64,000 nt of DNA from Streptomyces sp. V3I8. Its GTDB lineage: Bacteria > Actinomycetota > Actinomycetes > Streptomycetales > Streptomycetaceae. The position numbers and the translations under genes were made by a program. The notes under the pieces were generated by a model. It worked only from the letters and a program-made list of their open reading frames with translations. It searched no databases and was not told where the DNA came from. Position 1 is the first letter of the stretch; every line of letters begins with the position of its first letter. The stretch covers positions 1,240,001-1,304,000 of the forward strand of contig NZ_JAUSZL010000002.1 of assembly GCF_030817535.1 (NCBI RefSeq), in the 5' to 3' direction. This document shows positions 34,172 to 42,035 of the stretch, piece after piece.

Positions 34172-35731
34172 CTACCTGGCTTCCTGGTCGCTGTCCGGGA
34201 CCCGTACGGGCGGTGCCGCCGTCCGCTCCGTGCGCGGCCGGCCCTCCCCCACTGCCTGAGCGGCGTGGGAGGTACCCTCACCGTTCCGCCGGGCCGCCCA
34301 CTCCTCATGGCCGCGCAGCGCGGTGTGCAGCCCGTCCCACAGCGTGCCGTCGGTCCGGTCGCGCGGATCGGGATCGACCAGCACCACGCCGATCACCGGG
34401 ATGCGCCGGTCCGCGAGCTGCCGCGCCACGGTGTGCAGCCACGCGGCGCTGCCGTGCCCGGCCCGTACGACCAGCACGGTCTGCCCGCCGAGGTGGTGCA
34501 GGTCGGTCCACGCCGTGCCGGGCGCCACCGAGCCGACGCCGAGCCGGCGGGTCCGGTGCGCCGCGGCCGCGGCGTGCTCGGTGCCGACCACGCTCACGTC
34601 CCCCGGATCCTGGTGGCCGGCGAGTCGGGAGCCGGGCAGACCGTCGACGACGGTCACCGGCCCCTCCGCCGCCAGCGCCCCGGCGATGTCCAGGGCGAGC
34701 GCGCCGGTGGTGCGCGCGCAGCCCAGTTCCAGCAGGGAGACCGGTTCCGCCGAGCCGCGCACGGCGCGGGTCAGGGTCGCGACGAGCCGTTCGCGTGCCA
34801 CACGGGTCCGGCGGCGCCGCCACAGCCAGGACGGCCGGCGGGACGTACGGGGCAGCTCCGCGATGACGGAGGCGCCCAGGTTCGCCGCGATCTCCCGGCG
34901 CAGTACGGGCCGGTCCGCCACCACCGTGCCGACCGCGGCCAGCGTGAGCCCGAGGACGAGCCCGAGGACGAGCCCGATCGCGCCGTTGGTGGCGGCTGCC
35001 CCGGTCAGGGACTGCGGCACCGCGCGCGGGGTGTCCACGATCTGCGTACCGGCGACGACCTTGGGCGTGCCGGTGCGCGCGTCCGCAGCGCGCTGGTCGA
35101 AGTCGGCGATGCGTGAGTTGAGCAGGGCCCGGCGGGCGAAGAGCGACTCGATGCTCGCCGACGACTGCGGGTCGCTCTCCGGCGACCGGTCGCCGATCGC
35201 CTCGTTGACCTCGGTGAGCTCGTCCCGCATACGGTCCCGCTGGTCGAGCAGCGCCTTGGCCTCGGCCGTCGCGGCTTCCCGCATCCGCCGCACGTGGTCC
35301 GCGACGAAGGCGTCGGCCAGTGCCCCGGCCCGGGCCACCGCCTGCGCGTCGTCCTTGCCCGTCACCTCGATCTGCAGCAGGTTGTTGGTCAGGCCGGTGC
35401 CGCGGTAGTCCTTCATGAAGTCCTCGGGTTTCTCCGGGGACTTGAGGGACCGCAGGGCCTTGTCGGCGATCCGTGTGGTGCCCAGCAGGGCGACGTCGGT
35501 ACGGATCAGCGTCCCGGTGTCGTTCGGCTGGTCGTCCTGGTGGACGACCAGCACGGTGGCCGTCGCGGTCGGCGGCGGCGGCAGCAGGACGGCGACCGCC
35601 GTGCCCAGCAGCAGTCCCAGTGCCGCCAGGGAGCACCAGAGGCGGCGGCGTCTGCGCACCGCCACCACCAGCGCGTGCAGGTCCAGCAGCGGGGTGGCGG
35701 CCGGTGACTGTGGAGTCGTGCTCGTCGTCAT
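34172..35731 (-). CDS. Wzz-type polysaccharide chain-length protein with degenerate BY-kinase-like domain (first copy)
   Basis: A 519-residue membrane protein. Segment 1 (WCSLAALGLLLGTAVAVLLPPPP) is followed by a periplasmic-type domain with coiled coil (AEAKALLDQRDRMRDELTEVNEAI), then segment 2 (GAIGLVLGLVLGLTLAAVGTVV). The C-terminal cytoplasmic part resembles a BY-kinase (LLELGCARTTGALALDIAGALAAEGPVTVVDG), but the Walker A GK-S/T is missing. No tyrosine cluster follows. It would control polymer length or export as a PCP co-polymerase without kinase activity. It overlaps the second copy by 4 bp (ATGA). Confidence 0.85.
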   Translation of the reverse strand: MTTSTTPQSPAATPLLDLHALVVAVRRRRRLWCSLAALGLLLGTAVAVLLPPPPTATATVLVVHQDDQPNDTGTLIRTDVALLGTTRIADKALRSLKSPEKPEDFMKDYRGTGLTNNLLQIEVTGKDDAQAVARAGALADAFVADHVRRMREAATAEAKALLDQRDRMRDELTEVNEAIGDRSPESDPQSSASIESLFARRALLNSRIADFDQRAADARTGTPKVVAGTQIVDTPRAVPQSLTGAAATNGAIGLVLGLVLGLTLAAVGTVVADRPVLRREIAANLGASVIAELPRTSRRPSWLWRRRRTRVARERLVATLTRAVRGSAEPVSLLELGCARTTGALALDIAGALAAEGPVTVVDGLPGSRLAGHQDPGDVSVVGTEHAAAAAHRTRRLGVGSVAPGTAWTDLHHLGGQTVLVVRAGHGSAAWLHTVARQLADRRIPVIGVVLVDPDPRDRTDGTLWDGLHTALRGHEEWAARRNGEGTSHAAQAVGEGRPRTERTAAPPVRVPDSDQEAR

Positions 35732-37095
35732 GCCGGGCCTCCCGTCGTGCGGCCGCGCGCGGCGAGCGCCGGAGCGGCGTCGTCCGCGGGACGGCCGGCG
35801 GAGCGCGCCGGGCGCTCCCGGACCGTCTCGGCGACGACGACGCCGACGACCTCGTGCCCGCCGTCCGCGCACGCCGCGGCGATGCCGGTGAGTTCGCCTG
35901 CGGTCCAGCTGCCCGCGCTGAGCACGACCAGGGCGCCGGACTCGGTGCCGCGGTCCGGCACCATCGGCTGGGACACCGGGACCTCCACGATCCGCAGCAG
36001 CGGATCGCCTCCGGCCTCGGTGACCAGCTGTCCGGCGGCGCGGTGGGCGATCCCGTCGCCGTCCGGTACGACGACCAGCAGCCGCCGGGGGGCGGGCAGC
36101 CGGTCCCGGAGGCGAGCGCACACCCGCCGGTAGCGGATCCGTCTGCCGGCCTCGTCGCCGGACGTCTGCGGGGCCGGTACGTCCCAGCGGGTGTCGACGC
36201 CGAGGAGCCGGCGGATCCGGGCCCGCGCGCCACGGTTCCCGGGCCGGTGCGCGGGCGGTTCACCGGGGACGTCGACGGTGCCCAGCAGCGCCGAGCCGAG
36301 CGCCGCGGCGATCTCCGGTTCGGCGCGCAGCCGGCGGTTCACGCGGGCGGCGGCGAGATGGCCGACGACCGTGAGCAGCAGGAACAGCAGCGCCCCGCCG
36401 ACGACGAGTTGCACTCTCGTGGGCGGCGCCTCGCCGGTCGGCCGGGCCGCCGGTCCCATCACGACCATGCCGGCCACATTGCTCGACGGGTCGGCCTGGT
36501 CCAGTTTCTCCATGGCCTCCTCCAGCGCGGTACGCAGGTTCGCGAGCGCGGTACGGGCCTGCACGCTCTCCACGGTCCGCCCCGGATCGGCCGCTTCGGC
36601 CAGATCGGAGATGCGGCGGTTGGTCTCCTCCACCTTCTGCCGCAGTGCCTCGGGTCCCGTGGCCTCTTCGGAGTCGGTGCTGTCGCCCGCGATCCGCGCG
36701 GCGAACGCGACGAACTGCTGGGCCATCCGGTCGGAGAGCTGCTGTGCGCGCTCCGGGCTGTCGGCCGTGCCCGAGATCTCGATGATGTTGCCGTCGGTGG
36801 CTCCGGCGGTCACCCGGTCCTTCAGTTCACCGCCGCCGACACCCGGCCAGTCGAGCGCGGCGGCCGCGCGGTCGAGCACGACCGAACTGGTCGCGATCTC
36901 CGTCTGGGTGAGCAGTTCGCGCTCCTCCCACTGCCCCGGCAGCAGGACCGATGCCGAGGCCGTGTACCGCGGCGGGAACAGCACCGAGGCGCCGAAGCCG
37001 ACCAGCGCGCCCACCACGGTGAGAAGGGCGAGCAGTCGCCGGCGCCGGCGGAGGATACGCCCGATCGTGACCAGGCGTATGGTGTCGTCGTTCAA
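35728..37095 (-). CDS. Wzz-type polysaccharide chain-length protein with degenerate BY-kinase-like domain (second copy)
   Basis: A 455-residue membrane protein. It has an N-terminal segment (LLALLTVVGALVGFGASVLFPP) followed by the Wzz motif RYTASASVLLP. The outside domain contains ISGTADSPERAQQLSDRMAQQFVAF, and a second segment reads LVVGGALLFLLLTVVGHLAAA. The C-terminal region (RLLVVVPDGDGIAHRAAGQL, ESGALVVLSAGSWTAGEL) matches a BY-kinase fold with no Walker A lysine. It forms a tandem pair with the preceding PCP gene but is only distantly similar, so the two may form a hetero-oligomer. Confidence 0.83.
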   Translation of the reverse strand: MNDDTIRLVTIGRILRRRRRLLALLTVVGALVGFGASVLFPPRYTASASVLLPGQWEERELLTQTEIATSSVVLDRAAAALDWPGVGGGELKDRVTAGATDGNIIEISGTADSPERAQQLSDRMAQQFVAFAARIAGDSTDSEEATGPEALRQKVEETNRRISDLAEAADPGRTVESVQARTALANLRTALEEAMEKLDQADPSSNVAGMVVMGPAARPTGEAPPTRVQLVVGGALLFLLLTVVGHLAAARVNRRLRAEPEIAAALGSALLGTVDVPGEPPAHRPGNRGARARIRRLLGVDTRWDVPAPQTSGDEAGRRIRYRRVCARLRDRLPAPRRLLVVVPDGDGIAHRAAGQLVTEAGGDPLLRIVEVPVSQPMVPDRGTESGALVVLSAGSWTAGELTGIAAACADGGHEVVGVVVAETVRERPARSAGRPADDAAPALAARGRTTGGPA

Positions 37096-38360
37096 CGGTG
37101 CGGCCTCTTCCCTGTGCGTATGGGGTCGTCCGCCGGCGCCGGGGCGCGGTCGCGGCAGGCAGCTGCGTAGGCGGCGAGCAGCGACCGCTGGGAGTTCCGC
37201 CAGGACAGTTCCCCGTTGATCCGTTCCTGGCCGATCCTGCCCATGCGGGCCCGCTTCTGCGGATCGTCCAGCAGCGTCGTGATGAGCTCGGCGAACTCGG
37301 ACTCGTCGTCGTCGGACGCGTAGACGGCGGCGTCACCGGCGGAGACCCGCGCCTCCCGGAGGTCGAACGAGACGATCGGCCGGCCCATGGCCATGTATTC
37401 CAGGACCTTGTTCATGGTCGACACGTCGTTGAGCGGATTGCACGGGTCGGGCGACAGGCACACGTCCGCGGTGGACAGGTGGCGCACCAGGTCGGCGTCC
37501 GGGATGCGCCCGGTGAACTCGACCTGGTCCGAGAGCCCGAGCCGCCGGGACAGTTCCACCATCGCGTCGAAGGCGTCGCCGGAGCCGATGAACACCGCGT
37601 GCCAGTCGGTCCGTCCGAGCTCGTCGCGCAGCTTCGCAAGGGCCCGCAGGGCGTAGTCGACGCCGTCCTGGGGACCCATGACGCCGAGGTAGCACAGCAG
37701 ATGAGGCTTGCCGCGCTTCAGCTCCGGTTCGGGCGGCACCGGCCGGAACCGGTCGGTCTGCGGCGCGCTGCGCACCACGAAGACGTCCTGCGGCCGCTGT
37801 CCGCCGCGGCGCACCGCGACGTCCCGGTAGCTCTCGTTCGTGGCGAGCACGACGTCCGCGGCCCGGTAGGTCATCCGTTCCAGTGCGCACACGGCGCGGT
37901 AGAGCAGGTCCTCGCCGCGGTCGAAGCGGGACAGGTACAGCTCGGGCACCAGGTCGTGCTGGTCGAAGACGAACCGCGCGCCGCGCCGCTTGAGCCACCG
38001 GGCCGGCAGGAACAGCAGGTCGGGCGGGTTGCAGGCGTGGACCACGTCGACCGGGCCGATCCTGCGGGCCAGCCGGACGGTGTGCCACAGCGCCGATCCG
38101 TACTCCCGCAGGTAGCCGGCCGGTCCTCCGGTGGCCGCGCGCAACGGGTAGCGGTGGATCCGCACCCCGTCGATCACGGCCTCCGGTTCCGTGTCCCGCT
38201 TGCTCCCCCGGGGGCAGATGACGTGCACCTCCCAGCCCGCGTCGCGCAGCGTGGTGCACTCCTGCCACACCCGCCGGTCGAACGGCACCGACAGGTTCTC
38301 CACCAGGACCAGCGCGCGCCGGTCCGGCCGGCCGCCGCCGGCTGCGTCGTCGGGCGACAT
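37092..38360 (-). CDS. Glycosyltransferase family 4 (WbuB-like)
   Basis: A 422-residue GT-B enzyme. ALVLVENLSVPFDRRVWQEC is the WbuB-type opening. VDVVHACNPPDLLFLPARWL, FDQHDLVPEL and LCYLGVMGPQDGVDYALRAL follow, and the donor-site segment is DVCLSPDPCNPLNDVSTMNKVLEYMAMGRP. ATG 38360 is preferred because it starts after the stop of the dehydrogenase gene; TTG 38387 would overlap it. Placed right after the initiating transferase and GDP-mannose dehydrogenase genes, it is a good candidate for adding the second sugar. Confidence 0.88.
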   Translation of the reverse strand: MSPDDAAGGGRPDRRALVLVENLSVPFDRRVWQECTTLRDAGWEVHVICPRGSKRDTEPEAVIDGVRIHRYPLRAATGGPAGYLREYGSALWHTVRLARRIGPVDVVHACNPPDLLFLPARWLKRRGARFVFDQHDLVPELYLSRFDRGEDLLYRAVCALERMTYRAADVVLATNESYRDVAVRRGGQRPQDVFVVRSAPQTDRFRPVPPEPELKRGKPHLLCYLGVMGPQDGVDYALRALAKLRDELGRTDWHAVFIGSGDAFDAMVELSRRLGLSDQVEFTGRIPDADLVRHLSTADVCLSPDPCNPLNDVSTMNKVLEYMAMGRPIVSFDLREARVSAGDAAVYASDDDESEFAELITTLLDDPQKRARMGRIGQERINGELSWRNSQRSLLAAYAAACRDRAPAPADDPIRTGKRPHR

Positions 38361-38376
38361 GTCACCGGACGATCTG

Positions 38377-39696
38377 TTACCAAGCAAGGCCCACGTACCC
38401 CGGTTCGGTCCGGCGCGCCTCGGCGTCGGGAAGGTGGATGAGATCGATGAGCAGCGGCCCGGCGCCGCCGTGGGGCAGCGCCGACAGGACGGCGGGGTCC
38501 TTGGTCCCCACCAGGCACACCTCGGCGTGCTCGAGCACGTCCTCGACGGAGTCCGCGAGCAGGTGCGCGAGGTGCGGCAGCCGGGTCTCGATGTATTCGC
38601 GGTTCGCGCCGAGCAGCCGGGACAGGCTCACGTTGGCGTCGTAGATCTTCAGGTCGTACCCCTTGCCGAACAGCCTCTCCGCCAGCTCGACGAGCGGGCT
38701 CTCGCGGAGGTCGTCGGTGCCGGGTTTGAAGGACAGCCCGAACATCCCCACCCGGCGCTTCCCGGTGCGTTCGACCAGCTCCACCGCGCGTTGCAGATGG
38801 GCGGAGTTGGAGGGCAGCACGTGGGCGAGGATGGGCACCGAGACGTCGGCCCGCTGCGCCGCGTGGACCAGGCTGCGCAGGTCCTTGGGCAGGCAGGAGC
38901 CGCCGAAGGCGAAGCCCGGCCGCAGGTAGGCGGGGCTGATGTTGAGTTTGCGGTCGGCCAGGAACACGTCGATCACCTGGTGCGAGTCGACTCCGAGTGC
39001 CTGGCACACCGCGCCCAGCTCGTTCGCGAAGCCGATCTTGAGGCCGTGGAACGCGTTGTCCGCGTACTTGATCGCCTCGGCCGTCGGCACCGGCACCCGG
39101 AACACCTCGCCGGACAGTCCCTCGTACAGCGCCTGCACCGCGTCGCCGCTCGCCCGGTCGAGTTCGCCGATGACGGTCTTGGGCGGGTCGAAGAAGTCCT
39201 GCACGCTCGTGCCCTCGCGCAGGAACTCCGGGTTGACCGCGACCCCGAGGTCCACCCCGGCGGTGCCGCCGACGTACTTCTCCAGGATCGGTACCAGCAG
39301 GTTCAGACAGGTACCCGGGAGCATGGTGGAGCGGAAGACGACGGTGTGCCGCCCGCCCCGCTCGGCCAGTGCGGCGCCGATCTGCTCGGTGACCCGCTCC
39401 AGGTAGGTGGTGCACAGGCTGCCGTTGGCCTCCGAGGGCGTGCCCACGCAGACCAGCGAGATCTCGCTGCCCATGATCGCCTCACGGACGTCGTCCGTGG
39501 CTCTCAGGGCGCCGGTCCGTACGACGTCGGCGATGAGTTCGCCGATACGTTCCTCCACCACCGGGGCCTTGCCGTCGTTGACCAGGTCGACCTTGACCTG
39601 GTTCACGTCCACCCCGATGACCTCGTGCCCCATGCTGGCCAGGCACGCGGCCGACACGCAGCCCACGTAGCCGAGTCCGAAAACGCTGACTCTCAT
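38377..39696 (-). CDS. GDP-mannose 6-dehydrogenase (AlgD-like)
   Basis: A 439-residue NAD-dependent nucleotide-sugar dehydrogenase, oxidising GDP-mannose to GDP-mannuronate. FGLGYVG (6-12) binds NAD. PEFLREGTSVQDF, YADNAFHGLKIGFANELG and FAFGGSCLPKD with catalytic Cys268 follow, then the C-terminal GLSFKPGTDDLRESPLVELAE. From memory, this follows Pseudomonas AlgD closely, down to cysteine position and total length, so AlgD is preferred over UDP-glucose dehydrogenase. ATG 39696 has a GGGAGGGA ribosome site. Mannuronic acid is the likely sugar; no substrate assay can be read from sequence. Confidence 0.87.
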   Translation of the reverse strand: MRVSVFGLGYVGCVSAACLASMGHEVIGVDVNQVKVDLVNDGKAPVVEERIGELIADVVRTGALRATDDVREAIMGSEISLVCVGTPSEANGSLCTTYLERVTEQIGAALAERGGRHTVVFRSTMLPGTCLNLLVPILEKYVGGTAGVDLGVAVNPEFLREGTSVQDFFDPPKTVIGELDRASGDAVQALYEGLSGEVFRVPVPTAEAIKYADNAFHGLKIGFANELGAVCQALGVDSHQVIDVFLADRKLNISPAYLRPGFAFGGSCLPKDLRSLVHAAQRADVSVPILAHVLPSNSAHLQRAVELVERTGKRRVGMFGLSFKPGTDDLRESPLVELAERLFGKGYDLKIYDANVSLSRLLGANREYIETRLPHLAHLLADSVEDVLEHAEVCLVGTKDPAVLSALPHGGAGPLLIDLIHLPDAEARRTEPGYVGLAW

Positions 39697-39769
39697 GACC
39701 CGTCCCTCCCCCCAGGCAGGCCCTGACGGCCTGCGGTCCGTGCGCCGGACGGGCGGCGCTCCCCCCACA

Positions 39770-41248
39770 TCAGTAGGCCCCGTGCCCGTAGAGCACCGCG
39801 CGTAGCGTCTTCCACAAGATCACCGTGTCCAGGGCGAGCGACCAGTCCTCCACGTACCGCAGGTCGAGGCGGACCGCCTCCTCCCACGGCAGGTCGCTGC
39901 GTCCGCTGATCTGCCACAGGCCGGTGAGGCCGGGTTTGACCAGCAGCCGCCGCCGGATGTCCGGCCCGTACGCGGCGGACTCCTCCGGCAGCGGAGGCCG
40001 CGGGCCGACGAGCGACATCGGTCCGGTCAGTACGTTGAAGAGCTGCGGGAGCTCGTCGAGGGAGTAGCGGCGCAGCACCGCTCCCACCCGGGTCACCCGG
40101 GGGTCCCGGCGGAGCTTGAACAGCAGGCCGGCACCCTCGTTGCGGTCGGCGAGCGCGTCACGTGCCCGGTCGGCCCCGGCGACCATGGTGCGGAACTTGT
40201 AGATGGTGAACTCGCGGCCGTCCTTGCCGACTCTGCGCTGACGGTAGAACACCCCGCCGCGGCTGTCCGCCAGGACGAGCAGTCCGACGAGCGCCATCAG
40301 CGGCGCGAACAGCATCAGCAGGATCGCCGCGCCCATCCGGTCGACGACCCCCTTGACCGCCCGGCGGCCTCCGGTGAAGGTCGGCATGCTGACGCGCAGC
40401 AGCGGTATCCCGAGCACCGCGTCGACGTGCAGTCGCGGGCCGGCCACCTCCATCAGCACGGGGGCCACCACCATCTCGGCATCGCTGCCCTCGAGGTTCC
40501 AGGCCAGCCGCTGCAGCCGGTCCGGTGACCAGTGCGGGTCCGGTGTGACGGCGACGACGCGGTAGCCGTCGCGGCGGACGTGGCCCGCGACGTCCGCCAG
40601 CCGGCCGACGACCGGCACCCCGTCCAGGTGGTCGCCGTCGGGTCCGAGACCGTCCGTCGTGCAGACCGCGTCCACCCGCCAGCCCAGGTGCGGGAGCTTG
40701 CGGGCCCGGGTGATCAGGTCGCGCACGGTGTCCGGGCTCCCGGCGGCGAGCACCGGTCTGAGGCACCGTCCGTCCTTGCGCTGCTTGTGCAGCCGCAGGC
40801 GCAGCAGATATCGCGCGATCATGGTGACGATGGCGATCGCGGGAATCGCGACGAAGATCCAGAGTTTGATGTTGCGCGAGGTCAGGGCTATTCCGCCGAG
40901 TGCCAGGACGACGGCCGCCGTGAAGAGCGAGCGGCCGAGCCGGCGGAATTCCTCGGCGCCCTGACCGAGTACGGCCGGGGCCCACGAATGGCTCACCGCG
41001 AGCGCTCCCAGCACCAGCAATTCGGTGCCGAATGCGAGAATCACCCATTTCTCGTGCCAGTTGGCCGCGTCCCGGGCGCCGAAGAAGTTGCCGATCGCCG
41101 CCACCACGAAGGCGGTGGCCACGGTGTCGCTGATGATCACGGTGCGTCTGTAACGCTGTTCCCAGTCGATCGCGGCCCGGCTGATCGTTCCGTTGGCCAA
41201 ACGTGCGCGCGCCGACGGAAAAGGGTCGACTAGTTCCCCCCGCTGCAC
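39770..41248 (-). CDS. Initiating sugar-phosphate transferase (WbaP/exopolysaccharide polyprenyl glycosylphosphotransferase)
   Basis: A 492-residue membrane enzyme that transfers sugar-1-phosphate to undecaprenyl phosphate, the first step of repeat-unit assembly. Four to five hydrophobic segments (for example TVIISDTVATAFVVAAIGNFF and AAVVLALGGIALTS) precede a CoA-binding-like domain. The catalytic C-terminal domain has GVVDRMGAAILLMLFAPLMA, EFTIYKFRTM, RRYSLDELPQLFNVL, MSLVGPRPPLPEE and KPGLTGLWQISGRS. GTG 41248 is chosen over the long upstream reading because a GGGGGG ribosome site lies 4 nt before it and the upstream part is repetitive leader. It heads the minus-strand polysaccharide locus. 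Confidence 0.88.
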   Translation of the reverse strand: MQRGELVDPFPSARARLANGTISRAAIDWEQRYRRTVIISDTVATAFVVAAIGNFFGARDAANWHEKWVILAFGTELLVLGALAVSHSWAPAVLGQGAEEFRRLGRSLFTAAVVLALGGIALTSRNIKLWIFVAIPAIAIVTMIARYLLRLRLHKQRKDGRCLRPVLAAGSPDTVRDLITRARKLPHLGWRVDAVCTTDGLGPDGDHLDGVPVVGRLADVAGHVRRDGYRVVAVTPDPHWSPDRLQRLAWNLEGSDAEMVVAPVLMEVAGPRLHVDAVLGIPLLRVSMPTFTGGRRAVKGVVDRMGAAILLMLFAPLMALVGLLVLADSRGGVFYRQRRVGKDGREFTIYKFRTMVAGADRARDALADRNEGAGLLFKLRRDPRVTRVGAVLRRYSLDELPQLFNVLTGPMSLVGPRPPLPEESAAYGPDIRRRLLVKPGLTGLWQISGRSDLPWEEAVRLDLRYVEDWSLALDTVILWKTLRAVLYGHGAY

Positions 41249-41286
41249 AGAACCCCCCAGGTTCCCAGTGGTTCGACGTTTTCGCC

Positions 41287-41400
41287 CAGCACTGTTCCTC
41301 CCCCCGGGAGGCCCCCGCCCCCCGCACAGTCCCTCCCCTCGGGAGGACCCCCGTCCCCCCGCCGTGCTGTTCCGTCCCGTAGGAGGCCCCCGCCTCCCGC
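41287..41400 (-). repeat. Three imperfect G-rich tandem repeats with CCTCC...GGAGG hairpins in the leader
   Basis: On the minus strand three units of about 37 nt follow each other. Each has a GGGGG run, a CCTCC segment, a GGGA/GGGG loop, a GGAGG segment and an ACAGTGC-like end. CCTCC and GGAGG within each unit can pair, giving three iterated hairpins upstream of GTG 41248. Read in frame they would encode RGPPxGRNS-like repeats, but their position before the ribosome site suggests untranslated leader. Whether they pause polymerase, bind a protein or are merely repetitive is not known. Confidence 0.6.
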
Positions 41401-41994
41401 GCACGACATGTCCGCCTGTTCCAGCGGTACTCGGACAACTCATCCGGCGACAGCGGAATCGATCACCGCGGACGCCGGAAAAGCGGCCGCCGACTGAGCG
41501 CAGCATCTGGTCCGGATAATGATTTGTCGCCATGTGTCCGAACAGCTGAGCCGAAGCACGGTCAATCTAGACCATCGGGACCTGTATGTAGAGGGGATGT
41601 GTGCAAAATGCGGTCAACCTTTGAGACATAAAGATGTCTTGGCGAAAGACGCGCGTCTTGCGGCCCGTGCGCCGCTGCGGAACCGCCGGAGACCGCGCGC
41701 CCCGGCCCCGGCCGGCGGCCGGGGCCGCCGTCGCGCGTGGTGCCCTGGGTGCGTGCGCGTGCACCGGACCGCGTGCCGGGCCGTAAAGGCGCTGGTCGCC
41801 GAAGTGCGGCCCCGCCGCCCGGCGTCGGGCCGAACGACGGCGGAGCCGCACCGGGACCGCCGGCGCCCGCTCCGCCGGGACGGGTCCGGTGGCCCCGGGC
41901 CGGCCGCCGAGGCCGCCGCGGGCGCCGCCGGCCCGGACGTCGATGTTGGCTTCAAGTGGGTGGTCGGTGAACACGAAAGGTTTTCAGGAGCTCA

Positions 41995-42033
41995 CCGGCA
42001 CAAACGGACACTGATGTTCCGCTTGTGGGTGCC
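41995..42033 (-). terminator. Hairpin terminator after the ABC transporter gene
   Basis: CACAAACGGA and TCCGCTTGTG form a near-perfect stem around a 9-nt loop, with CGGCAC/GTGCCG extending it. The structure lies 2 bp past the ABC transporter stop codon at 42036, the usual place for a terminator. The AT-rich tail expected of an intrinsic terminator is weak. Confidence 0.55.
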
Positions 42034-42035
42034 GT

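Larger units (their letters stand above)
41249..42035. other. Long leader and promoter region of the polysaccharide locus, no gene seen
   Basis: About 790 bp between the sugar-phosphate transferase gene and the ABC transporter gene. It holds iterated G-rich leader repeats (41287-41400) and a clearly less GC-rich segment at about 41510-41660. On the minus strand that segment carries two TTGACCG motifs (about 41566-41615) suited to promoter -35 elements. A terminator-like hairpin lies next to 42035. Open frames on the plus strand across this stretch are Arg/Pro-rich and unconvincing. Confidence 0.55.
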
